The notes below the pieces were generated by a model. The model did no database searches. It was not told the DNA's origin and saw only the letters and a program-made list of their open reading frames with translations. A stretch of DNA of 64,000 bases from Synanceia verrucosa (taxonomy: Eukaryota > Chordata > Actinopteri > Perciformes > Synanceiidae), in assembly GCA_029721515.1 (NCBI GenBank), contig CM056562.1:4123593-4187592 (forward strand), written 5' to 3'. Both the position numbers and the translations under genes were made by a program. Positions 1 through 13,600 of this stretch are shown in pieces. Within the stretch, counting starts at the first letter, position 1, and the number at the start of each line of letters is the position of its first letter.

Positions 1-1261
1 AAATGCCCAACTCAATATAACAACAGCTAATATACAGTGTATATATACAGAATTGTATGTCCAAGGGGATGAAGAGCATCATCAAGCTATCAGCAAAGGA
101 TGAGAAGCATGTCATCCTCTCCACCACACCAACCAGAAGAAGCCTGGGCAGCAAACTGGTCTGCTTTATTTCATCTATGTCTCATAGCAATGGCTGGTGT
201 GTCCACCATCCTTCCAGTTTCCCTTTCTGAACGATGAATACAGACTACTGAGAGTTATTACAGCTCGCTCAGGTGCAGGACAGATGTGCTGACTGGCTGT
301 TGGCTGCTGGAGTCTGGAGCCTTGCTCTTACATCTGGGTTTCTCTTAACTTATTCACACCAAGTCTACTAGATGGAGCATATTGTTACACACAATTTGCT
401 GTTCCAACTAATTTCTATATGGTCACGATAAAGCTTAGAAGGTGATTGGAATATTTATCAGGCTGCTTAGACTTGACCTGAAGCAGCTAAAGGATCTTCA
501 ACTTATCCTCAGAGGGCTTTACAATCTGTACAAGATATGACACTCTCTGTCCTTTACAAACGAGCAAAAACTCCACCAAAAAAAAAATGAAAAAATAAAC
601 TTTTAACAGTGAAAATAAATGGTAGAAACCTGAGGAAGAGCAACAGAGGAGGCATCCCTCTTCTAGGATGGACAGGCAGGAAATAGATGCCATGGAGAAG
701 AGAGGCACACAACAAAATAATAAAATAAATGGACAAAATAAATAAATTAATACTGCTTTAAACTATTCATTTGAATTCAGCATTCATTTACAGTTCTTGT
801 CAATACATTAGTATTATTAAATTTGACATAGTGAATCCTTGCAGCACTGACTGTGTGCCCAGCCCAGCAGAGAGCAGCTCAGGCTGCTTATCAAGCGCAC
901 ACAGGCTTTCAGGAGGGCCTGCCATCCAGCTTCAGCTACCAAACGAGCCAAATAAAGACATGGGGAGCGAAACAGGGACTGGCACAACCATGAAGCACAA
1001 GTAATTAACAGGACAACTGTTAATGGACAACTACCACAAAAGTCCTGGACCACTAACCCTAATCCTTAACTATAAAAACTCTGACCTTTGTCCAGGACTG
1101 TTAAGTACTTGGTGACATCAGATCATCCTGCATAAAATGCCTCAGTGTGACCTCTTCTTACAGCAGTCTGGCTTTCCTCTGGTCTTTCAAGCGTAGATAG
1201 TGCTGTTGTTAAGTTTGAAAGTTTCAATGATGAACAAATCATCATGATCCTGCTGTTTGTT
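1..1261. other. hhat 3' side, no exon recognised
   Basis: This is the intron sequence (minus-strand sense) that follows the last visible hhat exon. I searched the minus strand for the expected C-terminal segment, which should start with a Gly-Trp-Pro-Trp-like motif after the phase-1 donor at 1629-1628, and did not find it. The final coding exon and the 3' UTR therefore probably lie left of base 1. The short reading frames here resemble no family I know. Confidence 0.5.
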
Positions 1262-1470
1262 CAGGGTTCCTACGCATCCTTGAAACCTGGAAAATGACTG
1301 ACCAATTTTCCAGTCATGGAAAACATTGGAAAATGAGAATGTCCTGGAAATGGCTAAATTATCCTGGAAAAATATGGTATGTATCCTTCCCATGCCTTGT
1401 GAGTGTTACTTTTAACCCAGGACGTTTGACCATCATTTTCCAGGTTTTCCAGGATGCGTGGGTACCTCGT
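1262..1470. mobile_element. hAT-like MITE
   Basis: About 210 bp with imperfect terminal inverted repeats. The left end starts CAGGGTTCCTACGCATCC and the right end, read in reverse, gives AGGTACCCACGCATCCTGG. Both arms run on into matching CTGGAAAA-rich sequence. The CAGGGTTCC start is typical of non-autonomous hAT elements in fish. No transposase frame is present. It lies in the last visible hhat intron, downstream of the 1630-1774 exon. Confidence 0.6.
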
Positions 1471-1629
1471 TGTTTTTGGAAATGTGCTCTATGAAGACAG
1501 TTCCTTTAGCTGCTGTCATCACGGCATGAAATGTCCCACGATACAACTAAACAGTCAAAGTAAAAAACCACAGGACTGATAAGAGTCCTCCACAATGGAA
1601 ACACATTTACACCAGCTAAGACAGTTTAC

Positions 1630-4600
1630 CTTGAATGAAGATGCGCTTCCAGAATATTCTGCCGACATGTATCCCCCCAAGGAACACCAGGTTAGAGAGG
1701 ATGAGCATGGCCGTGGAGACGGCAGAGAGAAGGGCGACGCACCGCCTCTTCATCACCGCAGACATATTCTGCTCCTGGGAAATCAGCAAATAAATAAATC
1801 GATTGCAGGAGAACCACGAGAGGTTTTCATAGTAAATCTGAGAAACAAAGAGCAGCAGAGCACCTGGTGCTAATGAACCATGTGGCCATAAAGCAGGAGG
1901 ATTACTCAGCCTGCCATCACACTTTATTACCAGGTCAAGAACATGAACCTTCTCTCAAGGCTGCAGGTCAAAGAGGCCAGATGAACGTTTCTATTTAGAA
2001 ACAGACTTTTACTCACGTTAATGCTGGCTTTTAGCTGTAATTAGATGTGACGGGATCGAACCAGTTTGTCTCCTGTCTGTGCTTACTGTAGTATCTTATC
2101 AATCATATCTTATCAAGTCAAATTTCTAGCTAGATTTTATCATGTTCACACATCTTAACTGAAATACAATTGATGGAATAACCAGGGAATTGAAGTTCTC
2201 TTTCAACATCAGTTTTTTGCACTTTCAGAGTTAAATTTCAGACTTACAACGATGGAGTGAATGAATGATGAGGTGAAGACAAACTTCAGTCCATTTTCCA
2301 CCAGAACTCCTGCCCAGTTCATCAGGGCCCAGTACTGCAGGTAGTCATGGCCGCCGTGCCAGATGCAGACGAATGCGAACGCAAGACCAGTTGATAACAT
2401 TTTGTAAAGGTGGCCATGGCGGGAACCTCCTAGTGGCACGTAGATGTATCTGGAACATGAGTTCATGACAGCAAAAACAACCAGTCAAAGTCAACTTCAT
2501 GGTCAATTTCACAATATGAGCAGTACATACAGTGAGACTGAAATGCTGCTCCCCAGTCCACAGACAACACAAACAACACTGAAATTAATGGGCTCTAAAT
2601 GAAAACTAAAGTACACTAATATAGTGGATATCTTCATATGCTATAAGCTATAAGTACCTACTTTAAACACAACCACACCAATACAATCAAAAGAATTTGC
2701 ACTATTTTGATTTTTTTTTTTTGCACAGCAATAACAGTCAATAAATAATTGACAATATTAATATTATTCCTTACGTTCATTGATTCTTAATCAAATAGGC
2801 ACTGCTGACGTCCAGTGCAAAAATAGAGGCACTTTGGGGAAAATCAATCTTACCACGTTGTTAATAATAATAATGTAACTGGGTTAATGATTCCAAAGTG
2901 GATTCTGTGATTCACACCAAAACCTTGACACACATTTAACTCACTTTCTATGTCAAAACTACTTTTCCCCTCATCCCTTCACTGTGATTTCAACATTTTA
3001 GTTAAACAAACAAAAAAAAGAATAGATCTGCACATGATACATTTAATTCTGGTTTAAATGAGACTATACTTCTGTCCTGGAGGTAAGGACAGTCTCAGCA
3101 TGCTACATCATCAACACATGTAGAGACAAACATCACGGTGTGTCTCGTGTTGCCGAGCTGGGAACTAATTATCTCGGCCACCCTGTGGATAATCAATGTT
3201 CCTAAAAAGATGAGTCAGCATTTTCTGAGCCTTAGATAGAGTGGCCAGCATGGCCATGTTGGAGGAGAAGAGGAGGCACACAAGCAGATGGAGAGGAACC
3301 AGAGTGGTGAGCAAGACCTGGAAACACAGCGTAGCTACCCAGTTACACAAAGCAATTACATGTAGACGGCTTCTAAACAGATGGCACTCAAAATATGATG
3401 ATAAATATATACTAGGAGGTATTACTGCAATACCTGAGGAATGTGTTGTGTAACACCTGCACCAAGCAGACAAGGTTTAGAGCTGTTTATGGTCATGATG
3501 ACATGATCATTTTGGGGTAGTAGAGCTGCACCGATCACATCCACATTACAAATAGTAAAAATCCAACTGTTATTTATTTCATTTGCAATTAAAACATATA
3601 TTTTCTTCCTTTTTATTTTAGTACATACTGTAAAAATGTATTACTATTATTATTACTTATTCTATTATTTCAGTGCTGTTGTTTATTGTGTCTTTATTAC
3701 ATAACTTGTTCATGCTGCTGTGGAGGGTGAATTCCCCCCAGTGTGGGATAAATAACAACTATTCTATTCTATATTCAACTATTGTTCTGTAACTGTTTTG
3801 ATAACTAAGTGATTGATTTGAATATTTTATAAAGACAAATAAATCTGATTCCAGTCTGTTAAATGAAATTATTTCATAGTTTCTTCACTCCAGTTAAATG
3901 AATATATTTGATTCATATCTGATGATCACCTTGAGCTTTGAGAAGCAGATACAGATTTTCCACCATTCTTGGACATATTAGAAAAAAACTAATTGATTAA
4001 TCAATAAATCTTAAATAATCATGCCCCCACTTATTTGTTTTCAACCAAATTCAGGATTAAACACTCCTTCTTGCATGTAGCAGCAATAACTCAACCAAAC
4101 AGCCAGAAAGAGCTCTTTTGTTGGTTGATAACTATGCAGCAGAGAGTCTGCAGCACAGCGGCATACAGACAGCAAAGCGTAATGGAATGGCTAAGAACGA
4201 GCCACTTAGCTGCCCAGGGAGACGGGTGTCATGTAGAGCACATCATTCAACACCTACGCACTCATCTAGCACTCTTTATACAATTTCAACAGAATTTCAG
4301 AACGGCATTAAAACCTCTTTAAAAGCACTCTCACAGGAAGGAACGTCAGGGCATTGTGTCATGGGTATCATTTTGCATCTGCAGCATGATAATTGCAAGC
4401 GATGCCATTAAGCAGGAGAAAACAATTTCCAGTGGACACGGAATAAAACAGAAACTTGCATTTGCAATTTAAATTCTGGCACATTTAGCAAATTAATTGG
4501 AACCTCTTTAGCAATCGTGATACCCCACATTTCATTCTAAACTCAGGTGTACAGTACATGTACGCCATCATACGTGGCAGCATGAAAACACATTGCCTAA

Positions 4601-7600
4601 CAACAACAACCAAGACAAGGGAACATTTCCACACAGCGCCTGTGTTTCCTGACAACCGTGCAACTGCAGCAACCTAGTGGACCATAACCTCCCAGCAGGC
4701 TGCATTCAGCTGAGTGGGCATCATTTAAAAAAAAAAAAAAATCAAACTAATAATTTGCGTTGTTGCGAAGTACAAGCACACATAATGCTCTCATTACATA
4801 TGCACATATTAAACAAGGAGGCAAATCTCCAGGGTGCAGGAACAGTAACACAACAGAGGAACTATTCTCCAACAACATCCAGCCTCATAATCATGAGAAA
4901 GCCTCCATGCAAATGCAGCATCCTCCTCAATTATGATGAAACATGTGGGCAGGCACCTGGAGAATGGCCACCTTTTATATTTAAGGTTATTCAACTGATA
5001 AGTTCAATGCCCGGCAGGAAATGAACCCTTTACAGTAAGCGTGCAATAAACAACATAGAGCATGATTAAACACACATCACGCTGCTCCAGACAGACATAA
5101 AGATATATCAGGGTTCTTGCACCATTTTACAGGGCAGATTTAATAATTTTTAAGCCCTTTTTAAGACCTCAACAAATAGAATTTAAGAAAAACGTCATAA
5201 CAATTTCTTTGTTAAAAAATAGTCAATTTATTGCAGGGCCAGACCAATATAGAGTTTTTGAGGCAGGAAAAAAAATCCAATAACCGATTAATCTCCAATA
5301 ATATTTTTTAATGATTTTTATTCTGCCCTTGAACACACGACAATATAAATTGAAGGCATGACACTTAACTTTTTTTCTACTACTTCAATTTCAAGAACAA
5401 AGAAGTGAACTTTGCGCACAAAATAACAAGCAAAATTGTAGGAAATCTCTGAATATTGTGTTTTCCTATTGGCATTAAACAAACCACCTGAAAATTTAAT
5501 TATTCTACAGCAAATTTATGGGAAATACAAGACAGTTTAATTTAAGACATTTTAAGACTTTTTAATGAACCACAGGAACCCTGTATATGCATGTAAAGAG
5601 CTACGTGGTCAAAAGTTTACATACACTTGTAAAGAACATAATGTCATGACTCTCTTGAGTTTCCAGTTATTTCTACAACTCTGATTTTTCTCTGATAGAG
5701 TGATTGGAACAGATACTTCTTTGTCACAAAAAACATTCATGAAGTTTGGTTCTTTTATGACTTTATTATGGGTCAACTGAAAATGTGACCAAATCTGCTG
5801 GGTCAAAAATATACATACAGCAATGCTAATATTTGGTCCCTTGGCCATTTTCACTTCAGTTAGGCTCTTTTGGTAGCCATCCACAAGCTTCTGGTTGAAT
5901 CTTTGACCACTCCTCTTGACAGAATTCAGTTCAGTTAAATTTGTTGCTTTCTGACATGGACTTGTTTCTTCAGCATTGTCCACATGTTCTCAATGGGGTT
6001 TAAGTCAGGACTTTGGGAAGGCCATTCTAAAACCTTAATTCTAGCCTGATTTAGCCATTCCATTACCACTTTTGATGTGTGTTTGGGGTCATTGTTCTGT
6101 TTGAATACCAACCTTCAGGCTGATGATTTTAGGTTATCTTGAAGAATTTGAAGGTAATCCTCCTTCTTCATTATCCCATTTACTCTCTGTAAAGCACCAG
6201 TTCCATTGGCAGCAAAACAGCCCCACAGCATAATACTACCACCACCGTGCTTGACGGTAGGCATGGTGTTAAAGGCCTCACCTTTTCTCCTCCAAACATA
6301 TTGCTGGTCAAACCTCCAGAAGGTCTTATCTTTGTCCATGTGATCAGTAGCAAACTTCAGTCGAGCCTTAAGGTGCCTCTTTTGGATCAAGAGCTTCCTT
6401 CTTGCACGGCAGCCTCTCAGTCCATGGTGATGTAAAACACACTTGACTGTGGACACTGACACCTGTGTTCCAGCAGCTTCTAATTCTTGGCAGATCTGCT
6501 TTTTGGTGGTTCTCTGTTGACTCTTCACCCTCCTGACCAATTTTCTCTCAGCAGCAGGTGATAGTTTGCATTTTCTTCCTGATCGTGGCAGTGATAAAAC
6601 AGTGCCATGCACTTTATACTTACAAACTATTGTTTGCAATGTGGCTCTTGGGACCTGCAGCTGCTTTGAAATGGCTCCGAGTGACTTTCCTGACTTGTTC
6701 AAGTCAGCGATTACTATCACACAACACCGCCATGTCCACACGTAATTACAGATCCTTCTCTGTTCAGTAATACTATCTGTGCCGATTCTGTACATTTGTT
6801 GGAATTTGTTGGAAATACTCCTGTATGTACTCCTGTAGAGCTGCAGAGGAGCTTGAAGGTCCGATGGATGCAATTAATCCGACATGTTTGTTTATTTCCC
6901 TGTACTGGTGCATGTATGTGACGTAAACGTACTTGACGTGAGCAGATCTGAGCAGAGTTTTGCGTCTTGGGCAGTGTTGACGGAAACACTACGGCGGAGC
7001 GAATTCAAGTTCTCCTCTCTGAAGAGTTCTTTTCATTTCTTTGCGTTTTCAAGCCCCAAAAATGCCGTCACCGTCTAAACGAAAGGCATTTCCGATTAAG
7101 TATTTTGTCGCTTTTACCTGCAAGTCTTCTGGAGTAAACAGGCAGTGGCAGAATTTCAGTCTTAGTATTATTAGATCTCAGTGCTGGATTTGACACAGCC
7201 AACCCCAAAATATTACTAGACCGACTGGAAAACTGGATGGGACTTTCTGGTACAGTGCTAAACTGGTCTGAGTCCTACTTAATAAGTAATTACACATCTG
7301 AGTGGACAAATATTACATGTGGAGCTCCTCAAGGCTCAATCCTGGGGCCTCTCCTGTTTAACATCGACATGATTCCACTGGTTCAGATTATGAAAAGCAA
7401 CAAAACAAGTTACCATAGTTAAGCAGACGACAAATATATATAACAATATTTCCAGGATCCACTACGAGCACTGATTAAGTGCATCAAATAAATTGACGAC
7501 TGGATGTGCCAGAATTTCCTCCAATAAAACAGAGACAAATCCAAAGTAATTGTTTTTGGAGCCAAAGAGGAGCGACTCAGCACTCAGCTACAATAAGCAA

Positions 7601-10600
7601 TGTTAAAAACTACAGACCAATCCAGAAATGTTGGTGTAGTCATGGACTCAGACCTAAACTTCAGCAGCCACATTAAAACAATTACAAAGTCAGCCTACAC
7701 TCACTTTAAGAATATATCAAGGATTAGAGGACTTTGAAAAAATTGTCCACGCATTTATCTTTAGTAGATGTGACTACTGTAACAGTGTCTTTACTGGTCT
7801 CTCTAAAAAAATAAATTAGACAGCTGATCCAGAATGCTGCTGCTCGAGTCCTCACTAAGACCAAGAATGTGGATCACATCAGTCCAGTTCTGAGGTCTTT
7901 GCAGTGACTTCCTGTCAGGTAGAGAATTAATTTCAAAATACTACTGTTAGCACTAAATGGTTTGGTCTGATATTCTGCTACATTATGAACCATCCAGACC
8001 CCTCAGGTCATCTGGTTCAGGTCTGCTAACTGTCCCCAGAATCAGAACTATACATGGAGAAGCAGCATTCAGTTTCTATGCTCCTTATATCTGGAACAAA
8101 CTTCCAGAAAACTGCAGGTCAGCACCAACTCTCACTTCTCTTGAATGGAGGCTGAATACCGTTTTGTTTGCTGCTGCTTTTTATTAATTTCTCACACTGC
8201 AACGCAACTTTTACTCTGTATTTTATACCTGTCTTATTCTATTTTAGCTTCTTTTTATTTAATGAATGAATGATAAGGTCTCTGATGGAGTGTGAGGATC
8301 CCAGTTTGCTGCAGTGGATTACAGGTCATTCATTTTTTTCGTTTAACACTTACAATGTGTTTTAAAGTTTTATGTCTTGTTGCTTTTAGTGTTTTATACT
8401 TTGATGCTTTTAATTCTTGATGTTTTATGTGAATTGCCCTGTTGCTGAAATGTGCTACATAATAAAATAGCTTTGCCTTACAGGTAGAAAGACAGACAGA
8501 AGTTAGCTGGTCCAGACAAACACAGAGATGAAGGGCTACTATTTGATTTAGATGACATTTCACATTTTTAGTCAGCATTAACATCTGAATTAGTCCATCC
8601 ACCGCTCATGAAGTGCCTCTTACCTGATGAGCCATCGATACAGGCCCTCGTCAAAGTGCCTGAGAGTGAAGACAAAAAAGAAGAAATGAATATTGAGTCA
8701 AGAATTTACATAATAATAAAGCACAGAGTGAGAAACACCTGAGCACTGGGCTTCATCTGCAGCCTGTGTGATGGATGCATGTTGGTGTGTGCGCTCCACA
8801 TCATTAGGAAGATTAGAAAGGGTTGTTTTTTTCCCCCTATGTGGACTGTAAACTGAAGCTTTTTCGTGAATGACTCCAGTGGACAGCTTTATGCATTCCA
8901 TCAATGTTGTCAACATGGGCCAGCTCAGCACACACAGGCCAGATTGGAGTGCATCGGTGTCAGCACATTGGTCGAGCTGGTTTACAGCCAGAGCGTTTTA
9001 CTGCAAAACCAAACACACACAGCCTTCCTGCTCCATGATGTGCTCTGAATGAAGACATGTTTCCTCATTGGTTAATCACACATAGGAACACTACTCACCA
9101 TCAAACACTGCTTTTTTCTGTAAATGTACATTATGACGTTTGCATTTAATTGAATGTTAAAAACCTTGTTCTAGTTTATTAGTTACATCTGGCTAAAGCT
9201 AATGCAGTCTAATAGAGCAGGCCTAACCTCAAAAATTTAAAAAGCTTCATTTATTATCTTTGTTCTTACTATTTTATCCACCTTTAACTCTTCATTTCAG
9301 AGTTTCATTGCCTTAATAAAGCTTTTCATAAAGTGCTTTATAATTAAACTTTATGATACTTTTGGGAATGTGATGCTGTCAAGCTGTAATTCATTATGCA
9401 GCTTCTGTTATTTAGTCTTGTCTTACTGATATGAATGGGCAGGACAAAATAATAGAAACACCTGTTAGTATAATGCAACGCAGCTAAACAGCACCACAAA
9501 AGTGATCTTCATAAATCGAGATAGATATGATTCATTGTATGCATTGGCTTCTGCTAGGTGGTGACTGGGTGTGTTGTTGTTTTCCAAGCAGTGGATCTGC
9601 TGTTGCCTCCAGCCTTTGTATATTTGAAGTCTTGCTGATTAAGGTGCTTTATTCCCATGTAATGAGCTTGTGTGTTTGTTTCACTGGAGCAATTGTGACC
9701 CCTTCAGCATAAAGCAGGCACAACCTTTCCCTTTGCTTGTTCGTAAGTGTTAAAATGAGCTTAATAAATGTACAAGACATTACATTTACTTTTAATGAAC
9801 TCAGTATGAACCTCATGTTAACAAGTGTAGGAAAGTGAGGAGATAAATGAGACAGCTGTGACATGAGAAGCTGCACTAGTTATTCTAAGTCTCTTTCTGC
9901 AACTCTCCAAGCTTCTGCTGTTCTACACAGAAGTCCTCATCTACCGTCTGTCTTCAGTGTAACTGCATCTATTTTTGCCCCTCACCCCTAACCCTGCTCA
10001 CTGTCTCCTTGGACAGTTTATTTAATTAAGGGACATCTAACTTATGCATCAGGACTGAGTTTTGGTCAATTTCATGTGTGAGTGGAAACTTTGACTTATT
10101 TAGGTTTTTAATTTTATCTTTATCATTAATGCGGTTATTGCTTTATTGATGTGAATTATACTGTTTTAGTTCTATCTATCTATCTATCTATCTATCTACA
10201 GGTATCTATCTATCCATCCATCATCCATTCATCCATCCATCCGGTTTTGGATTATGATTATGCTCCTGTCTGGTACCCATCTCTTGTAAATGCAGTATTT
10301 TATATAAACCTTTTATATAAACCTATGTAAGTCCTCTGCTCTTATGATGGCCAGTGTTGGCAGCCCTCTCTAAATAACTGTATACATGGTGACTTGAACA
10401 TGTTGACAAGCTGTTTCAGCTCCAGTCAGACAGGATGATTCTTGGTACAGAGGTGACCTATTGTCCTGATTGCCAGTAATAACAGGAGATGAGACGATTA
10501 ACTGTCTCCTCTGAGATTGCCAAAGCACACTTGACATTAAATTTACCTTTTACTCAAGAAAACCATGGATGCTAGCTTTTACAGTCACTGTGAGTGTTAA

Positions 10601-13600
10601 GGAAAGCTGTGAGACCAATATACTACTGTATATACACTATTTAAGTGGTGTTAGCGCTGACTGGTGCTGCTGTCTGATCTTACCTCCACATCCCTGTGAA
10701 ACTGTACATGATGCTGACACAACGAGGAAGTTTTGGGGGAACCAGGTTATCCAAAGTAGCCAGCATGGAAGGAAAGCCGAACAGCACCAAATACTTCACA
10801 AAGAAAAACTGGACAAGGGCCAGGGCCAGTCCTCCTGTGACGGGGCAGAAGGAGATGTACCTTATTTTCACCCATCCATCCATTTTCTACCTCTTATTCT
10901 CTCATAGGGTCGCGGGGGGGTTGGAGCCTATCCCAGCTGTCTTAGGGTGAAAGGCAGGGTACACCCTGGACAAGTCTCCAGTTCATCACAGGGCACATAG
11001 AGACAAACAACCACTCGATCTACGATCAATTTAAATTAACCAATTAACCTAATCCCCATGCATGTTTTTGGATGGTGGGAGGAAGCCGGAGTACCAGAGA
11101 GAACCCACACAGACATGAGGAGAACATGCAAACTCCACACAGAAAGGCCCCGGGCCGGGATTCAAACCCAGTACCTTCTTGCTGTGAAGCGACAGTGGTA
11201 ACCACTACACCACCATGCCGCCCACCTTATTTTCATGATTAAGATATTTCCCAAAGCTATATTTTCTATGTGTAATGAGTCAAGTACATTGCATTTATAC
11301 ATCCCAAAGGTACATAAAAAGGGCATTTCAACCTGTACAGCATACAGCACCCTCAGCTGGAAAAAGGAAACCCCCCCCAAAAAAAAATTGAATAAGGAAA
11401 AAAGAGGAAGCAAGCTCAGGAGCAGCAACAAAGGAGAGATCAATAGATGATGTAAGAATTTGGCATTTACAATTGACATGAAAGAGCAGCTAAGAACAAA
11501 AGGAGACCAGATAATGATACTGTTTCTACACCTGCTTATGGATACTAGGGGCTACAGAGGACAATGGTGAGTACTAATGGAAAGTTCCAGAAGATCTTTA
11601 CATCTGAAAAGTGATCAACACTGGGCTGTGCATGCAGCGTATCTGCAAAGGTCAGGGCTATCAGAGGGTATATAACCTCACTGATTATACCAATATGTGA
11701 ATAGCAAATCACAAAAACAAAAACAAAAAAATCTCAGAACAGATCATGACAACTGGATTATGAATCCAGGTCAGCGTGTAAGACAGTAATCAGCATCTCT
11801 GATGTCTGAGTTTTAACCAACTAAATCCTGTGGGGGTAGATTTTGCATCTTCTTTTATATGTTCAAAGTGTGTCTGAAGTGATCGGGAATCATTAAAGCT
11901 GAAACTCTATGTTGTACATAAGAGTCAAAAATGAAGAGCTTACCCAGGGCCCAGGGAGGAAGGATTTCTAAGTAGGTCTCATTAGACTGGATGGAGTGCA
12001 TGTACATTACATGGATCATGTATTCTGCCAGGCACCACCACAGTACGATCCGACCTGATCTGAGCACCAAGAAACTAAAAAGAGATCTGTCACTGGCGCA
12101 CTCCTCAGAAGGCCTTTGCATCTGCAAGTGTAGAGAGTGAGCTGGTTGTTAAAAGGTTGCTGGTTGGAGCTTCACTGCAGAAAAGAACAAACACCAGGAC
12201 TGAAATAAATGATGGGTATGAAGAAATGTACTGTGAAGACTGGCATGAAAAGAAATTACGAAGAGGTGTCGGTCAGATCAAACAAATGATGGCTATTTCT
12301 CTAAAAAAAAAAACACAAAAAAAAACTTTAGTAGAATAGTCATGTTGCTATCATCTGGTAAAAGCCCTGTACTGACACCACCTGTACTAGGAGCAGCACC
12401 TGTCATATCCAGAAACAGTGTTAGAGGAAATCTGCTGGCTCTTACCTGCTCAATGTAGTCTTTGTATGTGATAATGGGTCCATTGTAGAAAAAAGGGTGA
12501 TAGAAGGTATATGAAAACAACCAGCAGAGCTGCACAACTCCACCACGGTATACAGGACACCAGCAATGCTCCAGGCTGAAGCTGATGAAGCGTAGACCAC
12601 AGACAGCAACACTGAACAGCAGCAGGTAGTACTCCTCCTCGGTCTTATACCAGCCCCTCTGTGTTCCACAGGGGGAAGGCCAATTATTTCTGACACATTC
12701 CTGGGGAATCCTTGTATTAGCAGTGACAGTCTGACACTAAATTTAGATAGGGTTTTTTTTTGTTTTGTTTTTTTCTCACACACAAAAATATGACATTAAA
12801 AATGAGAACATTAGCAGATTACAGCATATTTAGACAACTGGTTATGAAAATCTGTCAACACATGAATAAACATGATGCTTAAAACAACTTCTGCTTAATA
12901 GCGTTGGGAATATTGTGCTTTAAACACAGGACTCAGCTGTGTGTGCGAATAAGCAGCTTTTTAGAAGCAGGCATTGCCAGGTTTCAGAGTGCACACATGC
13001 TAAAGGGGTTTTTAGATGTCAGATGATCGGTGATGATGGTGTTTTTACAGGTTTATAACAGGAGGATGTTAAGTCACCCCGCATTGTAGTGAAATACCAA
13101 GAGCCAGTCTCCATAACAATAACCAATCATTGTAGACATGATTGGATTTGAGTTCCTAAAGTCATATTATAACTGAATGTCAGTATATTTGTCTGTTGTG
13201 TATCATTGTGTTGTATTTTTCCGCTACTGTTTTGTCACTGCTTCTTACATTTTACATAGGCCCTTACTTATGTGGTTATGTGGTCCATGCTACATATCTG
13301 TGCTATGGTAACAATGTCAATTTCCCCGTCGGTGGGATAAATCAAGTCTAGTCTTATCAAAGAAAAAGGCAGTGAATATTCTTTCATTTTCATTGTTTTG
13401 ACTTTAAGAAAACCAGTACTGTCTGTTAAGCTATTGTATGTTTAGATTATTTTCACCTCCTCTAATCCTCAGAAAATACTGGTATGTCTGCGTTCAATAA
13501 ATTCACTCAACTTCTCTGTTAGGGACAGACGGCTGTACTTCTCTTTGGTCTCAAGTGCCCTCTTGTGTTCTTTGCAAATATGACATTCACTGATATACAA

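Noticed and set aside
6717..7130. Short frames around 6.7-7.1 kb on both strands as a gene fragment
   Set aside because: They border the Tc1 relic and the LINE and contain only brief basic stretches; more likely decayed mobile-element sequence.
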